Assembly (NCBI RefSeq): GCF_002000245.1
Contig: NZ_MTCM01000001.1
Location: 1,240,001-1,304,000, forward strand
Reading direction: 5' to 3'
Origin: Sphingobacterium sp. CZ-UAM
Lineage (GTDB): Bacteria; Bacteroidota; Bacteroidia; Sphingobacteriales; Sphingobacteriaceae
Length of the DNA: 64,000 nt
The position numbers and the translations under genes were made by a program. The notes below the pieces were generated by a model. It made no database searches. It was given only the letters and a program-made list of their open reading frames with translations, and was not told the origin of the DNA. This document shows, in pieces, positions 35,242-43,800 of this stretch (position 1 is the stretch's first letter; the number at the start of each line of letters is the position of its first letter).

Positions 35242-36231
35242 TTAGTTGAGATCGGACAATTTCTTATGATTGATGCTTATCCCTAGCAATGTAGAAATGA
35301 AGACACAAAGCCATACACAAACAATCGTGTAGAAGGCGGTTTTGGTGATCAAGAGTAGGCACAATAAGGGAAAAGTTAGTAAAGATACGAAGAGAAGGGT
35401 TCCTCCTAATACAGTAAAAAATACCTTCGGATATCCAGTTACTCGTTTGCCCAAAACAGCAAAGATCAGCCCTAAGATAGGTACACCAAAGAAGCCAAAT
35501 ACCACTAAAGCGTCATGCTGCGGCCAGTGCTTTATCGGAGCAAAAAACACGAAATAGTTGACCGAAAAATACATCAGTACAATATAAGGCAATAAATATT
35601 TGAAAACCTGGAATGATTTTCGACTCTTATTTTCAAAGTAAGCATTGCTGATCACCACGGGATTGTTTAGCTGTTCAATAATTTCGAAGCCGTCATCGGC
35701 ATTCTTTAGTGCATAGCCCATGACCGATATCCTGTCACCATTTTTCAAGGTTCTTTCGGTATGTCTTACATCATCTACGGCATGTTCGAAGCTATGAGCG
35801 GTAGCTGTTTTAACCGATAAAAATGAGAGGTTAAATCTTTGTGAAGTCACCTTGATGGTTCCCGTACTATCGGCAATAAACAAGTCCTGGAATTTTTCCT
35901 CAATGATTGCATTGATCTCATAGTCACTGCCGGTTTCACTGTCGTAAGTTAGATTTGCTTTTTTATAGTGGTAGCCAATACATTCTTGCTTAAAATATGG
36001 CGTGATAAAGGTATCAGGAGCTGTAATAATACCATGTAATTTAACCGAACCCTCCTTTACAGCATTGATCGAAGTAAATTTGGTTTTAATTAGTTTGATA
36101 GAAGTTTTACTAGCAAACCAGACTGTAATTGCAGCAATAATTGGTACAATAGCAATCATAAAGCGACTGAAAAATAGGGTGACAAAAAGGAGCGCCGAAA
36201 GGACGAATATGATTAAATATAATTTCTTCAT
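35242..36231 (-). CDS. Membrane protein with GIDE-like domain
   Basis: A 329-residue protein. Two N-terminal hydrophobic segments (~4-42) are followed by a soluble domain at ~60-185 and four C-terminal membrane segments. The soluble part (VKLHGIITAPDTFITPYFKQECIGYHYK ... FQDLFIADSTGTIKVTS in pattern) resembles GIDE domains ('G.v.a...l.sP.....cv.y.....f.l.D.tG...v'), known from MUL1-type proteins. The gene overlaps its upstream neighbour by 4 bp (start 36231, upstream stop 36228), so they are coupled. The GIDE assignment is from pattern memory; the function is unknown. Confidence 0.55.
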   Translation of the reverse strand: MKKLYLIIFVLSALLFVTLFFSRFMIAIVPIIAAITVWFASKTSIKLIKTKFTSINAVKEGSVKLHGIITAPDTFITPYFKQECIGYHYKKANLTYDSETGSDYEINAIIEEKFQDLFIADSTGTIKVTSQRFNLSFLSVKTATAHSFEHAVDDVRHTERTLKNGDRISVMGYALKNADDGFEIIEQLNNPVVISNAYFENKSRKSFQVFKYLLPYIVLMYFSVNYFVFFAPIKHWPQHDALVVFGFFGVPILGLIFAVLGKRVTGYPKVFFTVLGGTLLFVSLLTFPLLCLLLITKTAFYTIVCVWLCVFISTLLGISINHKKLSDLN

Positions 36232-36848
36232 TGGAACCTCCTTTTATAAAAATCGCTTTGATCGGTAAAATACTCGAGTCCTATAATTAATATAATGGTG
36301 CTGCCGTTATTTATTTTCTGTATTAATGATAGCAAACCCCACTGTCCTGTAATATACAAATAGGTTGCAAAATAAAATATAAACAAACAGAACATACAAT
36401 AATACTTGAAAAAGCTGAGCTCTGATTTAAGCACATAGACGGTAATGCACACAATACATGAATAAAACAGATTACTCGAAATAGCCAACATCACATCATG
36501 GAAGGGTGTAACTATAAAAAATGTAAAGGGCATGGTAAGTACACCGGCATACTTTATAAAATTGGAGGCTGTCCTGTTAGGAATTTTTTTTGATATATGA
36601 ACAAAAAATACAGCACAGCTAAGGGAATAGAAAAACATACCGGTAAATGCCCAATATTTTGAGGTATTCTCGGCTCCGTTTAATGCTTTTTCACCAAACA
36701 GATTGCTGAAAAAATTCTTTGACCAATCAAATCCAATCGAGGATTCATTTTGGTATGTACCTCCTGGATAAACGGTAATTGCGATGAACATAAAAATCAA
36801 TGCAATGATCATCGCAATCAGTACAACATGGCTTTTTAATAATTTCAT
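36228..36848 (-). CDS. Six-TM membrane protein (DUF998/Frag1-like)
   Basis: A 206-residue polytopic protein with about six hydrophobic segments, starting VVLIAMIIALIFMFIAITVYPGGTY. Residues FDWSKNFFSNLFG in the first loop, and the overall size, resemble DUF998-type proteins. It is translationally coupled (4-bp overlap) to the GIDE-like gene, suggesting a shared role in the envelope. Family assignment is tentative. Confidence 0.5.
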   Translation of the reverse strand: MKLLKSHVVLIAMIIALIFMFIAITVYPGGTYQNESSIGFDWSKNFFSNLFGEKALNGAENTSKYWAFTGMFFYSLSCAVFFVHISKKIPNRTASNFIKYAGVLTMPFTFFIVTPFHDVMLAISSNLFYSCIVCITVYVLKSELSFFKYYCMFCLFIFYFATYLYITGQWGLLSLIQKINNGSTIILIIGLEYFTDQSDFYKRRFQ

Positions 36849-37233
36849 TTACGGACTATCGATAATTGTTTGTGCTGTCCATAAAGATGCGCTAATCTTT
36901 TAAAGCATCCTATACCCAACGGGTATCCCCAAATGTAAGCATTTGCTTTAATTCTTAAACACTTGCCCAGCTATTTCCTCTAAAACTAATTTGACAATCG
37001 GCAAAATCTCTAAAATCAGTGTTCTCGTTAACCAATGCAATTAAGGCCAGATCTACATTGATTTTATACGAAACACTCGAATTTTAGCTCAGTAATTTTT
37101 TATACTTCATAAAACATTTTAATGGGGCTTTTCTAATTAATACAGAGATTCCGTTACATCTTACCTGAATTGAGCTACTCAGATCTCTGCAGATCTTCTG
37201 AAATTTGTATAATAATTTAAAACTGAAAAAGAT
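36849..37233. other. Intergenic region with shared upstream element
   Basis: These 385 bp are non-coding between divergent genes. The right part (37145-37233) contains the first copy of an ~85-bp element repeated at 39158-39240, including the 13-mer GAGATTCCGTTAC. Confidence 0.55.
37145..37233 (+). repeat. Upstream repeat element, copy 1
   Basis: Begins with GAGATTCCGTTAC and continues with AATTGAGCTACT, CAGATC, GAAATTT and ATAATT in order. It ends at the ATG of the epimerase gene. The second copy precedes the Hsp31/PfpI-like gene at 39241. Confidence 0.6.
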
Positions 37234-38181
37234 ATGCAAACCATATTAGGAGCTAATGGTCAGATTGGCGAAGAGCTCGCAAGAGAGCTTAAAAGAAATT
37301 TTACTTCATCTATACGAATTGTCAGCAGGAATGCGAAAAAAGTAAATGACACAGACGAGGTCTTTTCTGCGGATCTCTCAATTCGAGAAAAAGCGATTGA
37401 AGCGGTAAAAGACAGTGAAATTGTCTATTTCACATTAGGCCTCCCGATCAGTTCGGAGATCTGGGAGAATCAGTTTCCACTGATCCTTGGTAATGTAATT
37501 GAAGCCTGTAAGATCAACCGTACAAAACTCGTATTCTTTGACAACACCTATATGTACCCGCAGGATGATCGCATATTGACAGAAGAAACGAATTTTGCAC
37601 CTGTGGGTAGAAAAGGAAAGGTCAGAAGAAAAATGGCAGAAATGCTGTTGAAGGAAATTGAATCAGGTGAACTTGAAGCCGTGATCTGCCGCGCTCCGGA
37701 ATTTTACGGTCCCGGCAAAACACAGAGTATTACCAATACCCTGATTTTTAACAACATCAGAGAAGATAAAAAGCTGAAGGTTCCATTGAGCGTGAACAAA
37801 AAGAGAAGTCTGATATGGACACCTGATGCGAGCCGTGCCACTGCTTTGATCGGGAATACCCCAGAGGCATTTGGCCAGACATGGCATCTGCCTGTGGACA
37901 AGAGCCATCCAACCTATAAAGAGTTTATCCGAATGGCTTCAGGAATTTACGACAGAGACCTGAAATATTCTGTTGTCCCAAAATTGATATTCAAAATAGG
38001 CTCATTTTTCAAAAAAAGTGTAAAGGAGCTTCTGGAGCTTCTTCCCAGATATGAGCACGACAATGTATTTGATGACTCAAAATTCAGAAGGAAATTTCCG
38101 GATTTTCAAGTCACATCATATAAACAGGGAATCAGTATCATTAAAGATGAACAGCTTTCAGGAAACAAAATATTTAAGTAA
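37234..38181 (+). CDS. NAD-dependent epimerase/dehydratase-like (NmrA-type) protein
   Basis: A 315-residue Rossmann protein. MQTILGANGQIGEELARELK is the very N-terminal nucleotide-binding loop (GxxGxIG), so the start is certain. Later, FFDNTYMYP and FYGPGKTQS are motifs of extended SDR/epimerase relatives. The substrate is unknown. It is followed 7 bp later by an AraC gene on the same strand and heads a group of AraC, Hsp31/PfpI-like and alpha/beta hydrolase genes. It is preceded by a regulatory-looking repeat shared with the third gene. Confidence 0.85.
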   Translation: MQTILGANGQIGEELARELKRNFTSSIRIVSRNAKKVNDTDEVFSADLSIREKAIEAVKDSEIVYFTLGLPISSEIWENQFPLILGNVIEACKINRTKLVFFDNTYMYPQDDRILTEETNFAPVGRKGKVRRKMAEMLLKEIESGELEAVICRAPEFYGPGKTQSITNTLIFNNIREDKKLKVPLSVNKKRSLIWTPDASRATALIGNTPEAFGQTWHLPVDKSHPTYKEFIRMASGIYDRDLKYSVVPKLIFKIGSFFKKSVKELLELLPRYEHDNVFDDSKFRRKFPDFQVTSYKQGISIIKDEQLSGNKIFK

Positions 38182-38188
38182 ATTAGTC

Positions 38189-39076
38189 ATGTGTAAATCT
38201 GAAAATCAGCATATGAAAACTCCTGAAAAAGTATCATCAATAAGTATGCTTCATCAATTCCTGGGGTTAAAGAAACCCGCTAACCCGCTGATAAGCGTAT
38301 TTAATTTTGATGATGTTAAACTCGAACCGGAGACTATACTTAGTGCAATAACTACTGATTTTTTTGTTATTGCTCTAAAAAAAGACTGTGCTGGCGGAAA
38401 ATGCAAATATGGCCAGCAATATTATGATTTTGACGAAGGTATTATGTATTTCATTGCCCCACATCAAGTCCTTCAGTTTGACGATATACTGCTTAATAAA
38501 GTAAGAGGGTTCGTTTTGGTGGTCCATCCAGATTTCCTGCATGGTTATAGACTGGCATCTGAGATTAAGGAATACGGTTATTTTTCCTATACAACCAATG
38601 AAGCTTTGCATCTTTCCGAAAAAGAAGAAAAAACTATTTTTGATATCATCGCCAATATTGAACAAGAAATTAGTATCAATATGGATTCCTTTACACAGGA
38701 TCTACTTGTTTCTAACCTTGATCTCTTGTTAAAATATTGCGATCGTTATTACAATCGCCAGTTTTTGACCAGAAAGAAAGTGAATAGTGACCTTCTTTCC
38801 AAGTTAGAGCTATTATTGGATGACTATTTCAAAAATGATAAATTAACCATCAACGGTATACCTTCAGTCCACTCCATTGCTGATCAATTACACTTGAGCG
38901 CAAATTATTTGAGCGATATGTTAAGAGTGCAAACAGGACAAACCACACAGCAACATATTCAGAATCGAGTGATTGAAAAAGCAAAAGAACTGCTTTCTAC
39001 CAGTTCAATGTCGGTCTCAGAGATTGCCTATCAACTTGGGTTTGAACATCCCCAGTCATTTTCACCGTCTTTTTAA
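38189..39076 (+). CDS. AraC-family regulator, C-terminus frameshifted
   Basis: Start at the ATG 38189 (an ATG at 38213 is also possible); 295 residues as it stands. An N-terminal cupin-like domain is followed by an AraC double HTH: HSIADQLHLSANYLSDMLRVQTGQTTQQHI and SEIAYQLGFEHPQSF. The frame then stops early at 39074. Removing one T from the run at 39059-39062 restores HRLFKNRTSVSPLEF and a stop at 39123-39125, the normal AraC ending. Either the gene is a recent pseudogene or this is a sequencing error. It sits between the epimerase and the Hsp31/PfpI-like genes and would be their local regulator. Confidence 0.8.
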   Translation: MCKSENQHMKTPEKVSSISMLHQFLGLKKPANPLISVFNFDDVKLEPETILSAITTDFFVIALKKDCAGGKCKYGQQYYDFDEGIMYFIAPHQVLQFDDILLNKVRGFVLVVHPDFLHGYRLASEIKEYGYFSYTTNEALHLSEKEEKTIFDIIANIEQEISINMDSFTQDLLVSNLDLLLKYCDRYYNRQFLTRKKVNSDLLSKLELLLDDYFKNDKLTINGIPSVHSIADQLHLSANYLSDMLRVQTGQTTQQHIQNRVIEKAKELLSTSSMSVSEIAYQLGFEHPQSFSPSF

Positions 39077-39157
39077 AAACCGGACCTCAGTCTCCCCACT
39101 TGAATTCAGATCATCATTAAATTAATGAGATCGATTTAAAAGAAAAATTGAAATAAA

Positions 39158-39240
39158 GAGATTCCGTTACTAATTCCAGTAATTAGGCTACTGTCAGATC
39201 ACAGCATATTGCGAATTTAGGATTGTCAAATAATTGATTC
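39158..39240 (+). repeat. Upstream repeat element, copy 2
   Basis: Carries GAGATTCCGTTAC, then AATTAGGCTACT, CAGATC, GAATTT and ATAATT in the same order and near-identical spacing as copy 1. It ends at the ATG of the Hsp31/PfpI-like gene. Confidence 0.6.
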
Positions 39241-39927
39241 ATGAAAAAGCTTTTATTAGTAGTTACCAACATCGATAGATATGCAAGTGGTCTACCAACT
39301 GGACTATGGCTCAGTGAGCTGACCCATATTTATCATAAGGCAAAAGAGAAAAAATGGGATATAACAATAGGAAGTCCAAAGGGCGGTCATGTGCCTATTG
39401 ATCCTGAAAGCCTGAAACCGCTGGTTCTGGACAAAATATCAAAAAATTATTATGAAGACCCAATATTTAGGGATGAACTGAACCATTCGAAAGATCTGTA
39501 TGAAGTAACTAATGAACCTTTTGACTGTATCTATCTGGCTGGTGGACACGCTACCATGTATGATTTTCCAGACAATGAGAATATCCAAGAAATTATTCGC
39601 CAACAATATGAAAATAGCAAATTAGTCGCCGCAATCTGTCATGGTGTAGGTGGATTGCTAAATGTAAGGCTGAGCAATGGTGAATATATGATCAAAGGAA
39701 AATCAATCACCGGATTTGATTGGTTCGAGGAAACCATTGCCAGACGCAAACGCGAAGTGCCCTTCAATCTCGAGGCGGCGATCAAAAACAGAGGCGCCAA
39801 TTTAAGAAAAGCTTTTATTCCTATGACCTCAAATGTTGTAGTGGATAAGAACCTCGTTACAGGCCAAAATCCATTCAGTTCTAAAGAAATAGCAAAAGTA
39901 CTTGTTGAGCAACTGGAAAAAATATAA
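39241..39927 (+). CDS. DJ-1/PfpI (Hsp31-type) protein
   Basis: A 228-residue class I glutamine-amidotransferase-like protein. Glu26 (GLWLSEL) and Cys133 in AAICHGVGG (the nucleophile elbow) are the hallmark pair of Hsp31/DJ-1 proteins. LAGGHATMYDFP and GKSITGFDWFEE are further family blocks. Relatives act as chaperone, glyoxalase or deglycase. It is part of a stress-type cluster with a reductase and a hydrolase and carries its own copy of the upstream element. Confidence 0.9.
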   Translation: MKKLLLVVTNIDRYASGLPTGLWLSELTHIYHKAKEKKWDITIGSPKGGHVPIDPESLKPLVLDKISKNYYEDPIFRDELNHSKDLYEVTNEPFDCIYLAGGHATMYDFPDNENIQEIIRQQYENSKLVAAICHGVGGLLNVRLSNGEYMIKGKSITGFDWFEETIARRKREVPFNLEAAIKNRGANLRKAFIPMTSNVVVDKNLVTGQNPFSSKEIAKVLVEQLEKI

Positions 39928-39979
39928 ACATTGATGACCTGAATATGGTTATTACTTATTAATCATAAATATTTAAATT

Positions 39980-40960
39980 ATGGCACAGAACATTAAGGCA
40001 GAAAATGATCCTCAGATCCTTTCCGGCATTAGAGATTTTCTAAAAGTTTTGAATAACAGCGGTGGAAAACCATTGGAAACATTAACACCCCAGGAGGCCA
40101 GACAGGTATTGGTTGATGCCCAAAAGTCAGTAGAAGTGGATTATTCGGGTATTATCGAATCAGAAAGAGAGATTACCCAGGACGGCATTACAGTCAATAT
40201 CCATATCGTAAAACCAGCTAATGCTACTTCTGAAAATCTTCCGGTGTTTATGTTCACCCATGGAGGTGGCTGGATTTTGGGAGACTACCCCACTCACAGG
40301 AGATTAGTGAGAGACCTGGTTGTAAATAGTGGCGCAGCAGCAGTATTTACAGATTATACCCCTTCTCCCGAAGCACAATATCCAGTAGCAATCAATCAAA
40401 TATATGCCGCCACGAAATGGGTTTCGGAAAATGGTGCTGAAATTGGTGTGGACGGGAAAAATATGGCCGCCGCTGGAAATAGCGTGGGCGGTAATATGAC
40501 AACTGTACTCTGTTTGATGGCCAAGGATAAAGGGGGACCGGAAATCAAATTCCAATTGTTGCTATGGCCGGTGACTGATGCTGATTTTACCCGCGGTTCC
40601 TGGCAAAAATATGCTGAAGAAAGATTCCTTACCGCGCCGTTAATGAAATGGATGTGGAATAATTATCTGCCTGATACCGAAAAGCGGAAAGAGTATTATG
40701 CTACTCCTTTCAATGCAGCATTGGAAAAACTGAAAGGTCTTCCCCCTGCCCTAGTTCATTTGGCGGAAAACGATATTCTTTTCGATGAAGGATTAGCCTA
40801 TGCAAGAAAATTAGATGAAGCTGGAGTTCCAACGACCATCCAAACATTCAATGGCTTTATCCATGACTATGGATTACTAAATCCTTTGGATAGTATAGAG
40901 GCAGTTAAATTTTCAACAGAGCTTGCTGCGCTAGCATTAAAAAAAGCATTATTCTCATAA
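39980..40960 (+). CDS. Alpha/beta hydrolase, hormone-sensitive-lipase type
   Basis: A 326-residue esterase. The oxyanion motif HGGGW is at 94-98, the nucleophile elbow GNSVGG has Ser168, the acid Asp is in ENDILFDEG and the His is in GFIHDYG near the end. This is the complete HSL-family triad. It probably cleaves short-chain esters or lactones in the cytoplasm; there is no signal peptide. It is the last gene of the cluster and is followed by a terminator. Confidence 0.9.
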   Translation: MAQNIKAENDPQILSGIRDFLKVLNNSGGKPLETLTPQEARQVLVDAQKSVEVDYSGIIESEREITQDGITVNIHIVKPANATSENLPVFMFTHGGGWILGDYPTHRRLVRDLVVNSGAAAVFTDYTPSPEAQYPVAINQIYAATKWVSENGAEIGVDGKNMAAAGNSVGGNMTTVLCLMAKDKGGPEIKFQLLLWPVTDADFTRGSWQKYAEERFLTAPLMKWMWNNYLPDTEKRKEYYATPFNAALEKLKGLPPALVHLAENDILFDEGLAYARKLDEAGVPTTIQTFNGFIHDYGLLNPLDSIEAVKFSTELAALALKKALFS

Positions 40961-40979
40961 ATTACTATTCATGATAAAT

Positions 40980-41018
40980 GGAGGTTGTCCCTAATGAAAA
41001 AACAGCCTCCTTTAGTTT
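40980..41018 (+). terminator. Rho-independent terminator
   Basis: GGAGG and CCTCC pair (with a G-U extension) around a loop and are followed by a T-rich run. Confidence 0.6.
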
Positions 41019-41096
41019 TTAGTTATTATCGCAATAAACCGTACATTCAGTATACATCCAGATTAATCCCAGTGAATTCTATTGTTTTTTTGCCTG

Positions 41097-41390
41097 TTAT
41101 TGAAAAGCTTGCGTGTACGTTCTGATTATTGTGAACACCGTCCTATCACAAGTAAACAATAGATGCTTTTTATTCCTAAATGTAAAAACCAATTCCTTGC
41201 CTTTATATTCCAATTGGATATTTTTAATAGTTTCCATTCCCTTATAGAAATATTTGCCAGTGATGTTGAAATTTGCTTTTTCTGTAATCAAATCGATGGT
41301 GCCGCAAGGCTGATTACCTGAAACTATTTCGAGCCTAAGATAACTCTCGTTCACAAATTCATGCGATATAATCTTTAGTTTTGTTGGCAT
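41097..41390 (-). CDS. Small hypothetical protein
   Basis: A 97-residue protein, not recognised. It is mostly beta strands (SYLRLEIVSGNQPCGTIDLIT; NIQLEYKGKELVFTFRNKKHLLFTC). There is no signal peptide. It lies 50 bp after the lipoprotein gene on the same strand and may be co-transcribed with it. Confidence 0.5.
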   Translation of the reverse strand: MPTKLKIISHEFVNESYLRLEIVSGNQPCGTIDLITEKANFNITGKYFYKGMETIKNIQLEYKGKELVFTFRNKKHLLFTCDRTVFTIIRTYTQAFQ

Positions 41391-41440
41391 CAGTTTAACA
41401 TCTTTAAATTAATTGGATTTACTTGGTTCTCAGTGTAAAT

Positions 41441-42061
41441 TCATTCACTTTTCGGATCGGTCTGTATTTTTATAAACTTACCATTGTTTTCTAAAATGTA
41501 CGTTTCACTTTCAAAAAGAGGAGTTTCATTCATCCAATTACTGCTTATTATTGTTATTTTGTGTTTTTCTATTTTACCGGTCTTACTGAACGCAGATTCA
41601 GCTATTTCGTCATAAGAAATGTCTAGTTTATCGATTATTTTATTGTGCTTATCAATTGTAATCATTGTGGTGAATAATTCGTGTTCACCGCTTTGATAGG
41701 ATATGACTACTGTACCGAAATTCTCAGAGAAAGGAACTCTATAGTTGATCCTAAAATTTGTCGCATTAGCGTGCCCCGCATCAAACTTAATTCTTTTCAG
41801 AAAATCATTGTCACGAATACCATACTTTTCAAAGTTCTCAAACCTGGTGCTGTCTATTATCGGAAAATCCCGTACAGGGATTTTTGACAGCAAACCACTA
41901 TCAGCATAGGAATCGATATCTGATGTTAGATAGGTACTGTCTTTTGCAACCTCTTCGATTGTTGGTTCTATTTCCGGAGTTTTCTTTTCTGTTTTTCGAC
42001 CACCACAATTTTGAAATAGTAGTAATGCAGCTATTAAAAAGGTATAAAAGATTTTTGACAT
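41441..42061 (-). CDS. Hypothetical lipoprotein
   Basis: A 206-residue lipoprotein from the ATG at 42061 (MSKIFYTFLIAALLLFQNCGG, Cys19 as lipobox); an ATG at 42064 is equivalent, and a longer frame exists upstream. The mature part is charged then beta-rich (AGHANATNFRINYRVPFSENFGTVVISY). I do not recognise the family. Confidence 0.65.
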   Translation of the reverse strand: MSKIFYTFLIAALLLFQNCGGRKTEKKTPEIEPTIEEVAKDSTYLTSDIDSYADSGLLSKIPVRDFPIIDSTRFENFEKYGIRDNDFLKRIKFDAGHANATNFRINYRVPFSENFGTVVISYQSGEHELFTTMITIDKHNKIIDKLDISYDEIAESAFSKTGKIEKHKITIISSNWMNETPLFESETYILENNGKFIKIQTDPKSE

Positions 42062-42094
42062 CATCTTGGTTAAATTATTGCAGCTAACACTCAA

Positions 42095-42407
42095 ATATAC
42101 GCAATTTAACCATTCAGAAGATGGAAGCTTGGACTTTCGGATATTGATTTGCTATTCAGTCACAGTAGTAATTTCAGCCCTTTCTTTCAAATACTTTGGG
42201 GACTGACTTTTATATTAGCCCCTCTGGCAATGTGGCTCCGCAAAAGCTGAATGAACAAGTATGGAAAAAGTTTTAAAATCAAAGAATTTACCCATCCATC
42301 GACCATTTCATTCTCTCCTCTATCAATTGCTGTAATATAGAATTTTTGGTAGCTTTGCTCTTTCTATTAATTATTTTTCCTCCTCTTTTAAATAATATTT
42401 ATTTAAA
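42095..42407. other. Intergenic region with PAP2 promoter
   Basis: No gene is seen. The promoter at 42327-42357 is the only clear signal. Confidence 0.5.
42327..42357 (+). promoter_or_regulatory. Promoter of the PAP2 gene (TTG-N20-TAGCTTTG)
   Basis: TTG at 42327-42329 and TAGCTTTG (TAnnTTTG) at 42350-42357 have the normal Bacteroidota spacing. The ATG is 50 bp downstream at 42408. Confidence 0.6.
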
Positions 42408-43199
42408 ATGTACCGAATGATGCGATTTCTATTATTACTATTACTACCATTCACAGTCTCCGCACAGACTGACTCCTTGCGTAGTCTGCCAAAATATGAT
42501 GGTTTAACTATACAGGATAACAATACCGATAGTCTTTTTAATTCATCTCTATTTAAACTTAAGGCAAAACAATTTATTGTACCTGCTGCCCTAATCGGTT
42601 ATGGTCTTCTAGCAACAGATGCTAAATTCTTTAAAAACATAAATCTTGACATCAGAAATGAAATCGTAGCAAATCACCCCAATTTTAGTACAAAGATTGA
42701 TGATTATACGCGAATTGTGCCGGGAGCAGCGGTTTTCGCACTTCAGGCATTTGGTATAAAAGGTGAAAGCTCTGTAAAAAAAGAAGCTGTTGTATATGCC
42801 ATGTCTGTAGGGATCTCAACGGCAACTGTGTTTTCTACCAAAAGGTTGACCCGTCAAGAACGACCTGATGGAAGTGATAGGCGGTCTTTTCCTTCGGGAC
42901 ATGCGACATTGGCATTTGCGTCTGCTGAATTCTTGCGTAGGGAATATTGGCAGGTGTCACCCTGGATAGGTGTAGGTGGATACGCCGTGGCTACCGGAAC
43001 GGGCATTCTGCGCCTGTATAATAATAAACATTGGCTAGGTGATGTTGCTGCCGGGGCTGGCATCGGTATCCTATCCACGACACTCTCTTATTGGCTTTAC
43101 GATAAAATCCATATCGGCGGAGATGATCAGCGTACGATTTCTTTGTTTCCGGGCTATAGCAACAGACAGTTCACAGTTGGTTTTGTAAAGCAATTTTAA
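42408..43199 (+). CDS. PAP2-family phosphatase (lipid phosphatase type)
   Basis: A 263-residue protein with an N-terminal Sec signal (MYRMMRFLLLLLLPFTVSAQ). The PAP2 catalytic motifs are in order: KRLTRQERP (KxxxxxxRP), PSGH in SFPSGHATLAFA, and RLYNNKHWLGD (RxxxxxHxxxD). It probably dephosphorylates undecaprenyl-pyrophosphate or another lipid or phosphate ester in the periplasm. The signal peptide with few membrane helices suggests a periplasmic or outer-membrane form. Confidence 0.9.
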   Translation: MYRMMRFLLLLLLPFTVSAQTDSLRSLPKYDGLTIQDNNTDSLFNSSLFKLKAKQFIVPAALIGYGLLATDAKFFKNINLDIRNEIVANHPNFSTKIDDYTRIVPGAAVFALQAFGIKGESSVKKEAVVYAMSVGISTATVFSTKRLTRQERPDGSDRRSFPSGHATLAFASAEFLRREYWQVSPWIGVGGYAVATGTGILRLYNNKHWLGDVAAGAGIGILSTTLSYWLYDKIHIGGDDQRTISLFPGYSNRQFTVGFVKQF

Positions 43200-43349
43200 A
43201 TCCCTAAAATAAAAATCGATTTTCAACAGAGGGTAAAACTAATATTATTAACAGTAATTCTAAAACAATATGTTGCATAATCTATCTACAATTTGTAATT
43301 TCAAAACAATTATTTTATTTCTTATTAAGTTTTTAAGCATACAATTATT

Positions 43350-43736
43350 ATGAAAACAAGATTGGTAACGCTACTATTTATATTATTTACAATTACATCT
43401 TTTGCTCAGAAGGCATCGAATCTACCTTTTCAGCATACTGCTACTGATAGTACGGGGGTATTTCGACTTTTTCCGACGGAAAATGGCTATACTTTTATCA
43501 AATTAAATACAAGAAATGGGAAGATGTGGCAAGTCAAGTGGGATACGAAAAATAAAAAAGTAAATCCGCTATCGGATGCCGCCCTAGTAAATAAAGACGA
43601 TGAGAAAAATGGCAGATTTATGCTTTATCCAACCGTGAATGTTTATAATTTCATCTTGTTCGACCAATTGGACGGCAGAATGTGGAATGTAAAATGGAAA
43701 CATGAACATGAATGGAAGGTATTCTTAATTGAGTAA
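43350..43736 (+). CDS. Small secreted protein with internal duplication
   Basis: A 128-residue protein with a Sec signal (MKTRLVTLLFILFTITSFAQ). The mature part holds two similar units: FRLFPTENGYTFIKLNTRNG then KMWQVKWD, and FMLYPTVNVYNFILFDQLDG then RMWNVKWK. Each is a beta hairpin with a conserved MW.VKW end. The family is not recognised. A strong terminator follows at once. Confidence 0.65.
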   Translation: MKTRLVTLLFILFTITSFAQKASNLPFQHTATDSTGVFRLFPTENGYTFIKLNTRNGKMWQVKWDTKNKKVNPLSDAALVNKDDEKNGRFMLYPTVNVYNFILFDQLDGRMWNVKWKHEHEWKVFLIE

Positions 43737-43743
43737 GGGTTAA

Positions 43744-43776
43744 AAAAAATAGCCAGTAAAGAACTGGCTATTTTTT
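43744..43776. terminator. Bidirectional terminator
   Basis: AAAAAATAGCCAGT and ACTGGCTATTTTTT form a perfect 14-bp stem with a 5-base loop and A/T tracts on both sides, between convergent genes. Confidence 0.85.
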
Positions 43777-43800
43777 TGCATTTGAAACTCCTGTAGATTT

